From an uncultured Bacilli bacterium (GTDB taxonomy: Bacteria; Bacillota_I; Bacilli_A; RF39; UBA660), in NCBI GenBank assembly GCA_944331945.1, contig CALVJC010000045.1:1-17071 (forward strand): 17,071 bases of DNA. Direction: 5' to 3'. The notes beneath the pieces are model-generated. The model was not told where the DNA came from. It saw only the letters and a program-made list of their open reading frames with translations, and made no database searches. Shown piece by piece: positions 7,612 to 13,899 of this stretch. Positions within the stretch are counted from its first letter, which is position 1, and every line of letters begins with the position of its first letter. The position numbers were made by a program, and so were the translations under genes.

Positions 7612-8343
7612 ATGAAAATTGGAATCTTTGATTCAGGAATAGGTGGATTATCTTTATTAAAAGAATATCGAAAGGAATATCCTAAAAATGAATATCTTTA
7701 TTTTGGTGATAATATTCATGCACCTTTTGGAGAAAAGACCAAAGAAGAATTACTTACTTACGCCAAAAGAGCCATTGCTTTTTTCGAGCAGAAACAAGTT
7801 GATAAAATAGTATTCGCTTGTGGTACGATCAGTTCCACTATTTTTGGGGAATTAAAAGCAAGCGTTCCTATATTCTCCATTTTAGAGCCTACCATCCAAA
7901 AATTAAATCAACAAGAAAAGAAAAATCTAGTTTTACTAGCAACGGAAAATACAGTAAAAAGCACTTATTTTGATCAACATTTATCTTTTCTTTCTCTTCA
8001 AAAAATAGCTTGTTCTTCCTTTGTTCCTTTATTAGAGAAAAGAGAAAAAGAAAACTTAGAACAAGAGATTCAAAAATATTGTCTTAAAATAAATCAAGAA
8101 AAATGCGATACGGTGATTCTAGGATGTACCCATTATTCCTTTTTAAAAGAAAAAATAAAAGAACATTTAAAACCGGAGATTGAAGTAGTAGATCTGGCAG
8201 AAGAATTTGTAAAAGTACATCCCTTACAAGAAAGTAAAGAAGGTTTCACGCTTTACTTTAGTAAAATCAACCAAGAATTAAAAGAGAATATCGAAGATAT
8301 TTTAGGAGAAAATTCTACGAAAAAGCTTCATCTGTTCGATTGA
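7612..8343 (+). CDS. murI: Glutamate racemase (MurI/RacE family), atypical active-site motif
   Basis: MurI interconverts L- and D-glutamate to supply D-Glu for peptidoglycan stem peptides in the cytoplasm. The N-terminal GIFDSGIGGLSLLKE (Asp7, Ser8), YFGDNIHAPFGEKT and the second catalytic motif LGCTHYSFL (Cys172, His174) identify the family. The first catalytic motif, usually ACNTAS, here reads ACGTIS: Cys70 is kept but the substrate-binding Asn is Gly71. At 243 residues it is shorter than the usual ~260-270. Both catalytic cysteines are present, so activity is likely, though altered specificity cannot be excluded. The start is set by AGGATGAGG six bases upstream of the ATG. It ends with TGA. 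The coiled-coil gene follows after 51 bases. Confidence 0.85.
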   Translation: MKIGIFDSGIGGLSLLKEYRKEYPKNEYLYFGDNIHAPFGEKTKEELLTYAKRAIAFFEQKQVDKIVFACGTISSTIFGELKASVPIFSILEPTIQKLNQQEKKNLVLLATENTVKSTYFDQHLSFLSLQKIACSSFVPLLEKREKENLEQEIQKYCLKINQEKCDTVILGCTHYSFLKEKIKEHLKPEIEVVDLAEEFVKVHPLQESKEGFTLYFSKINQELKENIEDILGENSTKKLHLFD

Positions 8344-8368
8344 AAGTGTCAGCCAACTATGATATTCT
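8340..8368 (+). promoter_or_regulatory. Possible promoter for the coiled-coil gene
   Basis: TTGAAA (8340-8345), a 17-base spacer and TATTCT (8363-8368) resemble a sigma-A promoter, with the -35 box overlapping the murI stop codon. The -10 box is poor; a TATAAA at 8368-8373 sits too far away. The gene may also be read through from murI. Confidence 0.35.
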
Positions 8369-8394
8369 ATAAATACAGATAGGAGAAGTAAATT

Positions 8395-9345
8395 ATGAAA
8401 AAAGAAGAAATATCTTTAAAGAATACGAAGGCGGAAATATTAGAAGCTTTGAATCAAGCTTTAGAAAGAGAGAAAAATGCAAATAAAGTAAAATCCGATC
8501 CGGTGAAAGAAGAAAAAGAAAAGAAAGTGCAAAAAGCTGTAGAACACACCAAAGAAAATGTAGAGCAAAATATTTTTTCTCAAGAATTAATTAATAAATT
8601 TAAAGAATTAGAACAAGCCATTGCTGCCGAAGAAGAAAAATTAAAAGAACTATATGGTGTTGAAAAAGAATTAAATAACTTAACGATTGTAGTAAATACT
8701 CAAAAAGATTTAATGGCTTCTTTTGAGAAAGAAAAAGAAGAAAAAAGCAAAGAAATCGAAGAAAATTTGAAAAAATTAGAAGCAGAATATAAACAAAAAC
8801 AAACGGATTTAGAAAAAGAATATGATTTAAAAGCTAAGAATTTAAAATTAGAACGAGATCGCGAACAAGAAGAATATACTTACAAAACCAAAAGAGAAAG
8901 AGAATTAAGTAATAATGCTTGGGCAGATGAAAAGAAGAAACGAGAAGAAAGTTTAAAAGCTACGGAAGAAGAAGCCAAGAAACTATTAGGAGATGCCAAA
9001 GAAAAAGAAGCTTATATCAAAGACTTGGAAGCAAAAGTAAATGCTTTCTCTAGTGAATTAGAAAAAGAATATGATCGCGGAAAGAAAGAAACAACAACCA
9101 TACTAGAAAAAGAACATAAATATGCCGTTGAACTATTAAAAAGAGATTATCAAAGTAAAATAGATCGGCAAGAAGATAAGATAAACTCCTTGGAAGCAGA
9201 ACTTGAAAAAGAAAGAAATGCTAACACTACTTTACAAGAGAAAATGGATAAAGCCTATGTTGAATTAAAAGAATTAGCTACAAAAACCGTAGAGACATCT
9301 GGAATTGTCAAGATTGTGGGAAATAACAACGTAAGTGAAAATTAG
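8395..9345 (+). CDS. Unrecognised cytoplasmic coiled-coil protein
   Basis: I do not recognise a named family. The 316-residue product is extremely Glu/Lys-rich and reads as almost continuous helix: a charged segment at about 1-55, then long heptad-like stretches to about residue 300. The only less charged patches are around NIFSQELINKF, LYGVEKELNNLTIVVNTQKD and a short C-terminal tail, SGIVKIVGNNNVSEN, which may be a small ordered or partner-binding element. No signal peptide, membrane segment, Cys pair or catalytic motif is visible, so a cytoplasmic scaffold or cytoskeleton-like filament is plausible but unproven. AGGAGA (8381-8386) precedes the ATG by eight bases. It lies downstream of murI, which might hint at a cell-envelope or shape role, but the link is only positional. 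Confidence 0.85.
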   Translation: MKKEEISLKNTKAEILEALNQALEREKNANKVKSDPVKEEKEKKVQKAVEHTKENVEQNIFSQELINKFKELEQAIAAEEEKLKELYGVEKELNNLTIVVNTQKDLMASFEKEKEEKSKEIEENLKKLEAEYKQKQTDLEKEYDLKAKNLKLERDREQEEYTYKTKRERELSNNAWADEKKKREESLKATEEEAKKLLGDAKEKEAYIKDLEAKVNAFSSELEKEYDRGKKETTTILEKEHKYAVELLKRDYQSKIDRQEDKINSLEAELEKERNANTTLQEKMDKAYVELKELATKTVETSGIVKIVGNNNVSEN

Positions 9346-9370
9346 TTTGTATTTTTATGACAAAATGCAT

Positions 9371-9376
9371 TATAAT
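9371..9376 (+). promoter_or_regulatory. Candidate -10 box of a small transcript
   Basis: A perfect TATAAT lies 25 bases after the coiled-coil gene's stop codon. The matching -35 region is weak (TTGTAT at 9347-9352, 18-base spacer). It would start transcription near 9383, ahead of the structured region and terminator described next. Confidence 0.4.
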
Positions 9377-9382
9377 AAAAGT

Positions 9383-9550
9383 GAAGATTATGCTATATGC
9401 TAGATAGAAAGAAGTTGAAAAAATGAGAGAACGTCAAGTTAACATATTGTTAATTGGGGGGGGCCATTTAGATCAATTAAATAACGATCTAACTCTTTTT
9501 ATCGTGTCTAAAAGAAGAATGGGATGAAAGATTCCTGTTCTTTTTTGTTT
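9383..9550 (+). ncRNA. Candidate short terminated transcript of unknown type
   Basis: The 282-base gap at 9346-9627 is not empty. After the TATAAT it holds a small palindrome TTAACA-TAT-TGTTAA, a run of eight G followed by CC (G8 at 9456-9463, striking in this AT-rich DNA), a TTAGATC/GATCTAA hairpin with an 11-base loop followed by CTCTTTTT (9468-9500), and a strong intrinsic terminator at 9511-9550. This is the layout of a small RNA or of a leader for the downstream surface-protein gene. It matches no riboswitch or RNA family I can recognise. It also contains a 34-codon ORF (9423-9527) beginning MRERQVNILLIGGGH, with only a weak AGAAAGAAG upstream, so a small peptide is possible but not favoured. 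Confidence 0.4.
9511..9550 (+). terminator. Intrinsic terminator upstream of the surface-protein gene
   Basis: AAGAATGGGA (9515-9524) pairs with TCCTGTTCTT (9533-9542), including two G-U pairs, around an 8-base loop. The stem is extended by flanking A/T pairs (9511-9514 with 9543-9546), and TTTTTTGTTTT follows. It would end the candidate small transcript or the murI/coiled-coil transcript before the next promoter. Confidence 0.8.
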
Positions 9551-9567
9551 TAAAGAATGATTCTATG

Positions 9568-9576
9568 TGTTAGAAT
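9568..9576 (+). promoter_or_regulatory. Extended -10 promoter of the surface-protein gene
   Basis: TGTTAGAAT is an extended -10 element (TGN next to TAGAAT), 51 bases before the ATG at 9628. The -35 region is poor (TTTTAA about 17 bases upstream), as is common with extended -10 promoters. It lies just after the terminator at 9511-9550, so the surface gene is probably its own transcription unit. Confidence 0.5.
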
Positions 9577-9627
9577 AAAATTAATAGGATAGAGCAAATA
9601 AGAGAAAACTAAGAATGAGGTGTAGTT

Positions 9628-11778
9628 ATGTCAAGAAAGAAAGCGATTATATTATCGATCAGTATTGTTTTATTATGTCTATGTACTTTAGGGATTACCT
9701 TAGGATATTTAACCAAAACAATGTTTGGAAAAAAAGAAGTAAGTATTGTAACAGGAACCCTAAAAGTAGACTTTGAAGACTCTAATTTTCTCTCTTTAGA
9801 TAATGCTACTCCGATGTCTGATAGGAAAGGACAATCCTTAGAACCTTATACCTTTACCATTACCAATACTGGGAACATAACGGCTTATTACCAAATTGGA
9901 TTTGAAGAAGATCCTGGAAATACCTTAAACACAAGATATGTCAAAATGAGAATGATCGGAGATAATGGCTATGATTCGGATATCATGTCTCGAGACAATT
10001 TTAAAGATATCTTATTAAATGAACAAGCCTTAGAAGTCAATGAAACAGTAACCTATCAATTATGGATGTGGCTAGATGAAGATGCAGACAATAGTGTGCA
10101 AGGAACGATTTATAAAAGTAAGGTAGTAGTGAATGCTCAAAGTAGTCCTTATGAAAATAGATATTGTTATGAGAATGGTTTTACGAATCTAGCGGATTGT
10201 ATGTTAGTGATGGAGAAAGAAAGTGGAAGTGTGGAAGAAGCAAAAGAGATGATTGCCTCAAAAGGAACCCCCGACTTTTCGAAGATAGCTCCTGAAGTCA
10301 GTTATCAAGAAGTAACAACCAATATGAATAATGAGAATGGAGTAATTTCTACAACCAATCACTTTACCTTAGGAAAGGGATATACCTTTGATGAATCAAC
10401 CGGGATTTTCACCTTAACAGATTATAATAACAACCCTTTAACAGATGAATATTTGGATTATTATATTTGTGATCTTACCATGGGTACGGGTAGACCAGAG
10501 GAATGTTTTGTGATGTATCAAATCAAGGAGTTTACAACCACAGAGGATTCAAGTGGCAACATCACTTATCGAGTGACAAAGGCGATAAGACACACAATGG
10601 AGGAATCCGAAACTTCCATTGCAAGTTCAGGGTTATATGCCGCAGAAGATGATCAAGGAATAAGTTATTATTATCGAGGCGCAATTAAAAACAATTATGT
10701 TTCCTTTGCTGGATATATCTGGAGAATCATTCGTCAAAATGGAGATGGAAGTATCCGTATGATCTATTCAGGAACGAGTCCAAGTGCGACGGGAAGTGCC
10801 ACTTCGATTGGAAGCAGTGCTTATAATAGTAAAACTCGTGATTCTACTTATGTCGGATATAAGTATAGTGAAAATTTTAGTTTACATGAAACAGAAAATG
10901 CAAGTACCTCTTATGTCAATTTTCAAGAAAATATAAATTATTATTTTGGCCAAGGCTATGCTTTTGATGAAGAAAGTAAGACTTTTCATTTAACTGGAAA
11001 TACCATTCAAGGAAACTGGAGTGAAAGAGCTGAAGAAGCAATAGCAAGTTATCCATATACTTGTTTTAGCACAAGCTCAACTGGAACTTGTACTGTTATG
11101 CTTCGTGTTACAGGATATCAAAATGCTTATACGGCAACAGTAACTCCGATTTCTTATAGTTCGAATAGTTATGAGGGAATTTTGGAAAATACCACGGATT
11201 CGACGATTAAGGATAAAATTGATACTTGGTATGAGTCTAATTTATTAAATAAAACAGATGAAGCAGGAAATAAATGGTCGAGTTATTTAAGTGATGAAGT
11301 GTTTTGTAATGATCGAAGTTTATATAGTGGATCTGGTTATCTAGTTTCCCCTACCACCTATTTTTCTGCTTATAATCGATTGTATAATCAAAAAAATCCA
11401 ACTTTGAAATGTAGTCAAGCATCGGATCGCTTTACTGTAGATAGTTCAAATGGAAATGGTCAGCTTGATTATCCAATCGGGTTGGTCACTGCCGATGAGG
11501 TTTCAATGGCAGGAGGAGTTTCAAGTGTTGCAAATACAAGGTACTATCTTTATACAGGGCAAACGTATTGGACGTTGTCGCCATCTCGTTTCACTTCTAC
11601 TTATGCTCTTGCGACCGTGTGGATTGTCTATTTATCATTTGGGTATCTTCATCCTTTCAATAGTATTGCAAACAACTACGGTGTGCGTCCTGTCATTAGT
11701 TTAAGATCCGATATTCAAATCACAAGTGGTGATGGTAGTGCCTCCTATCCGTTTGAGGTAAGTCTTGCAAATAATTGA
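9628..11778 (+). CDS. Membrane-anchored modular surface protein with a C-terminal variable-type domain
   Basis: The 716-residue product starts MSRKKAIILSISIVLLCL, a signal anchor or uncleaved signal segment (about 5-27). Residues ~35-172 (GTLKVDFEDS, PYTFTITNTGNITAYYQIGF) look like an Ig-like TasA/camelysin-type beta domain; this is inferred from pattern. Two related modules follow: GYTFDESTGIFTLT at ~251 and GYAFDEESKTFHLT at ~443, each followed by a Cys...Cys-xVM stretch. Between them lies YYYRGAIKNNYVSFAGYIWRI (347-367), which I recall as common in gut Bacilli surface proteins. The C-terminus has YWTLSP (about 647-652), a putative hypervariable stretch (653-685) and GVRPVISL (685-692), then GDGSASYPFEV. 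This fold is likely C-type-lectin/FGE-like. GAGGTG (9617-9622) sets the start. Function is unknown; a binding or display role outside the cell is inferred. Confidence 0.85.
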   Translation: MSRKKAIILSISIVLLCLCTLGITLGYLTKTMFGKKEVSIVTGTLKVDFEDSNFLSLDNATPMSDRKGQSLEPYTFTITNTGNITAYYQIGFEEDPGNTLNTRYVKMRMIGDNGYDSDIMSRDNFKDILLNEQALEVNETVTYQLWMWLDEDADNSVQGTIYKSKVVVNAQSSPYENRYCYENGFTNLADCMLVMEKESGSVEEAKEMIASKGTPDFSKIAPEVSYQEVTTNMNNENGVISTTNHFTLGKGYTFDESTGIFTLTDYNNNPLTDEYLDYYICDLTMGTGRPEECFVMYQIKEFTTTEDSSGNITYRVTKAIRHTMEESETSIASSGLYAAEDDQGISYYYRGAIKNNYVSFAGYIWRIIRQNGDGSIRMIYSGTSPSATGSATSIGSSAYNSKTRDSTYVGYKYSENFSLHETENASTSYVNFQENINYYFGQGYAFDEESKTFHLTGNTIQGNWSERAEEAIASYPYTCFSTSSTGTCTVMLRVTGYQNAYTATVTPISYSSNSYEGILENTTDSTIKDKIDTWYESNLLNKTDEAGNKWSSYLSDEVFCNDRSLYSGSGYLVSPTTYFSAYNRLYNQKNPTLKCSQASDRFTVDSSNGNGQLDYPIGLVTADEVSMAGGVSSVANTRYYLYTGQTYWTLSPSRFTSTYALATVWIVYLSFGYLHPFNSIANNYGVRPVISLRSDIQITSGDGSASYPFEVSLANN
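11584..11685 (+). other. Putative diversity-generating-retroelement variable region (VR)
   Basis: Within the surface gene, residues 653-685 are coded largely by NNY codons: nine in a row at 653-661, three at 666-668, eight in a row at 673-680 and four at 682-685. From 11584 to 11658 only 10 of 75 bases are A, in a genome where A is roughly a third of the coding strand. DGR mutagenesis turns the adenines of AAY codons in a template repeat into any base, which leaves exactly this NNY, A-poor pattern. The position is also typical: a C-terminal lectin-like domain, before a conserved G/C-richer block (GGTGTGCGTCCTGTC). No template repeat or reverse transcriptase is in the window. Confidence 0.5.
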
Positions 11779-11826
11779 TCGGAAAGATAAATTTTCATCG
11801 ATTCTTTGCATTTTTCACTTCTTTTT
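11777..11826 (+). terminator. Weak possible terminator of the surface-protein gene
   Basis: GATCG-GAAA just at the stop codon can pair with TTTC-AT-CGATT (ending 11803) with a 2-base bulge, and T-rich sequence follows (ATTTTTCACTTCTTTTT). The stem is imperfect and the U-run is interrupted. Confidence 0.3.
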
Positions 11827-11848
11827 AGCCATACTAACAGAAAAGAGT

Positions 11849-11877
11849 TTGACAACATCACAAAACAATAGTAAAAT
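11849..11877 (+). promoter_or_regulatory. Sigma-A promoter of the T-box / gatCAB-aspS operon
   Basis: TTGACA (11849-11854), a 17-base spacer and TAAAAT (11872-11877) place the transcription start near 11884, just before the T-box stem I. No other promoter is needed for gatC-gatA-gatB-aspS. Confidence 0.8.
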
Positions 11878-11883
11878 AAAGAA

Positions 11884-12121
11884 GAAATCGGTGATGAAGA
11901 GAAGTAGTGATATCCCTCTTTTCTAGAGAGTTTGCTAGATTGGTGGAAGGCAAATAAAGATATATCATGAATAACACTTCGGAGAGCTTAAAGAAACAAA
12001 GTAGACTAAGCCGGGGATGTCCTCGTTAACAAAGAAAGCGATTATCAGTTTGATAATAAATTGGGTGGCACCGCGGGTAAAGATTCTCGTCCCTTTTGGG
12101 ATTAGAGGATCTTTTTCTTTT
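11884..12121 (+). promoter_or_regulatory. T-box leader, tRNA-Asn specific (AAC specifier)
   Basis: The hallmark GGGTGGCACCGCGGG lies at 12063-12077. Stem I is recognisable: GAAG and TGATAT on the 5' side pair with CTTC and ATATCA on the 3' side; the AGTAG strand faces the specifier strand GAATAACAC; AGAGAG and GGTGGAAGGC form the upper motifs. Read as GAA-N-XYZ-A, the usual register, the specifier is AAC at 11973-11975, an Asn codon. The acceptor-pairing bases TGGC (12066-12069) fit a GCCA 3' end, consistent with the G73 discriminator of tRNA-Asn. An ATTATCA-GTT-TGATAAT hairpin (12041-12057) is stem III. Uncharged tRNA-Asn would stabilise the antiterminator and raise expression of the operon that makes Asn-tRNA-Asn. 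Confidence 0.92.
12081..12121 (+). terminator. T-box-controlled intrinsic terminator
   Basis: AGATTCTCGTCCC (12081-12093), loop TTTT, and GGGATTAGAGGATCT (12098-12112) form the terminator stem with a small internal loop, followed by TTTTTCTTTT. It lies directly after the T-box sequence, as expected for transcription attenuation. Confidence 0.9.
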
Positions 12122-12139
12122 GGAAAGGATGATTGAGAT

Positions 12140-12433
12140 ATGGAAAAAGAAAAATTAAAAGATTATGCTCATAAGCTTATGTTTGATATGAAGGAAGAAG
12201 AATACGAGACCTTACAACAAGAGTTTGATATCATTTTGAAACAAATGGATTTAATCGGGGAGATTCCTAATATTAAAGAGGTAGAGCCGATGCATTTTCC
12301 CTATGTAACGTATGAAGCAAAGCTTCGAAAAGATGAAGTGATCGAAAATGAAGTTTTAACAACGGGAGAAGTTCTTGCAAATTGTGAACATGTCTTAAAC
12401 GATCAAGTAAAAGTACCAAAGGTGGTGGAATAA
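12140..12433 (+). CDS. gatC: Asp/Glu-tRNA amidotransferase subunit GatC
   Basis: GatC is the small subunit that wraps GatA and holds the GatCAB complex together. The 97-residue product matches the family in length and layout: N-terminal helices (EKLKDYAHKLMFDMKEEEY, then DIILKQMDLI), the EVEPMHF block (usually near EPxxH), LRKDEV and the C-terminal VKVPKVVE, which corresponds to the conserved FKVPKVL ending. AAAGGATGA precedes the ATG after the T-box terminator. Its stop codon overlaps the gatA start by one base (TAATG), which suggests coupled translation. Confidence 0.93.
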   Translation: MEKEKLKDYAHKLMFDMKEEEYETLQQEFDIILKQMDLIGEIPNIKEVEPMHFPYVTYEAKLRKDEVIENEVLTTGEVLANCEHVLNDQVKVPKVVE

Positions 12434-13899
12434 TGGAATATCAAAAGATGTTGATAGAAGACTTAAGAAAAGAATTAGATGCTGGAGTTGTAACGAGTCA
12501 AGAGTTGTTTGAAAAGTTCGTTTCTTTGGCTAAAAAATATCAAGGAGAATATAATTCTTTTGTCACGATTCTTGAGAAATACAAGATGAAAAAGAAAAAA
12601 GATACGCTTGTAACGGGGATACCTTATGCTTTGAAAGATAATTTTTCCACTTCCAATATTTTAACGACTGGCTCTAGTAATATCTTAAAGAATTATGTTC
12701 CGGTCTATGATGCGACGGTTTATAAAAAATTAAAAGAGGCAGGAGCCGTATTGATGGGGAAAACCGTTTTAGATGAGTTAGCCATGGGAGGGACAGGTAT
12801 CACCGGACATACTGGGGTAGTGAAGAACCCTTGGGATAAAACAAGAGAAATTGGTGGTTCTAGTGCCGGAAGTGCCGCTGCTGTTGCCCTTGGTATCGTT
12901 CCTTTTGCGCTTGGTAGTGATACCGGAGATTCGATTCGGAAACCAGCCGCTTTTGGAGGAGTCGTTGGCTTTAAACCAACGTATGGTTTAATTTCTCGCT
13001 ATGGACTTTTCGCTTTTGCTTCTTCTCTTGATCATGTCGGATGCTTCACACGTAGTGTAAGAGATGCTGCCATTGTAACCGATATCATCAAAGGAGAAGA
13101 TCCTCATGATATGACTAGTCTAAAAGATACAGGAGAATGCCTTGTTGATTCTCTTGCTCAAGATATTAAGGGGAAGAAATTATTCTATATCAAAGAAATA
13201 TGTGATCGGAGTCAATATGAAGAGTCTGGAGATCAAGAAATATTAGCAGTTTTAGATAATTTTTATGATTTAGTCGAAAAATTAAAAGAAAAAGGCTTTG
13301 TGATCGAAGAAGTATCGATCGATCAAAAACTATTAGAGGCGATCTATCCTTCTTATATGACAATCTCTTGTGCCGAGGCGACGAGCAATAATGCCAATTT
13401 GACAGGAATTCCATATGGACCTCGAGGAGAGGGAAACAGTGTGGATGAAATTATGTTTTCGGCTCGGACGAAAGGTTTTTCGGAATTAATTAAGCGTCGT
13501 TTTATCTTAGGAAGTTATATCTTACAAAAAGAAAATCAAGAGAAACTATTCTTAAATGCTTGTCGGATTCGTCGTTTATTAGTAGATAAAATCAACGATT
13601 TATTTCAAACGTATGATGGTTTTCTTCTTCCGTGTAGTGGAGGAGGGGCACCTCACTTTGATGAAGATAGTGATAAACTATCTGATCGTTATCTTTTAAT
13701 GGAAAACCATCTCTCGCTTGGTAACTTTGGTGGTTATCCTAGTATTACGCTTCCTTGTGGATTTATTGATGGCGCACCGATTGGGGTATGTTTAACCGGT
13801 AGAGTAAAAGAAGATGGATTAGTCCTAGCCATGGCGGAAAAAATAGAAGAAGTAACTGGTTTAAAAGGACAGATTGCAGGAGGTGATCAAGATGTATAA
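12433..13899 (+). CDS. gatA: Asp/Glu-tRNA amidotransferase subunit GatA
   Basis: GatA is the amidase-signature subunit that hydrolyses glutamine (or asparagine) and passes ammonia to GatB. The 488-residue protein has the Ser-cisSer-Lys triad: Lys68 in PYALKDNF, Ser143 in GGSSAGSAAAVALG and the nucleophile Ser167 in SDTGDSIRKPA. Most bacterial GatA proteins have TGGSIRQPA here; Asp166 replaces the Gly just before the nucleophile and Lys replaces Gln. The rest of the signature (GVVGFKPTYGLISRYGLFAF, SSLDHVG) is normal, so the enzyme is probably active. The gene starts within the gatC stop codon and overlaps gatB by 8 bases. Confidence 0.96.
   Translation: MEYQKMLIEDLRKELDAGVVTSQELFEKFVSLAKKYQGEYNSFVTILEKYKMKKKKDTLVTGIPYALKDNFSTSNILTTGSSNILKNYVPVYDATVYKKLKEAGAVLMGKTVLDELAMGGTGITGHTGVVKNPWDKTREIGGSSAGSAAAVALGIVPFALGSDTGDSIRKPAAFGGVVGFKPTYGLISRYGLFAFASSLDHVGCFTRSVRDAAIVTDIIKGEDPHDMTSLKDTGECLVDSLAQDIKGKKLFYIKEICDRSQYEESGDQEILAVLDNFYDLVEKLKEKGFVIEEVSIDQKLLEAIYPSYMTISCAEATSNNANLTGIPYGPRGEGNSVDEIMFSARTKGFSELIKRRFILGSYILQKENQEKLFLNACRIRRLLVDKINDLFQTYDGFLLPCSGGGAPHFDEDSDKLSDRYLLMENHLSLGNFGGYPSITLPCGFIDGAPIGVCLTGRVKEDGLVLAMAEKIEEVTGLKGQIAGGDQDV

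Noticed and set aside
8395..9345. Repetitive GAA/AAA-rich DNA as tandem repeats or a CRISPR array
   Set aside because: The repetition comes from Glu/Lys codons of a coiled coil; there are no identical repeats with regular spacers.
9423..9527. 34-codon ORF (MRERQVNILLIGGGH...) across the G8 run
   Set aside because: Only a weak purine stretch precedes it and it runs through two hairpins; kept as an alternative under the small-transcript finding, not called as a gene.
11450..11704. 84-codon ORF in another frame over the variable region of the surface gene
   Set aside because: It lies wholly inside the surface-protein gene, has no domain I recognise, and its openness is explained by the A-poor, stop-poor composition of the block.
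13874..13891. Upstream TTG start for gatB
   Set aside because: The strong AGGAGGTGAT at 13878-13887 would lie inside the coding sequence; it points to the ATG at 13892, which also gives the normal MYKVVIGLEVH start.
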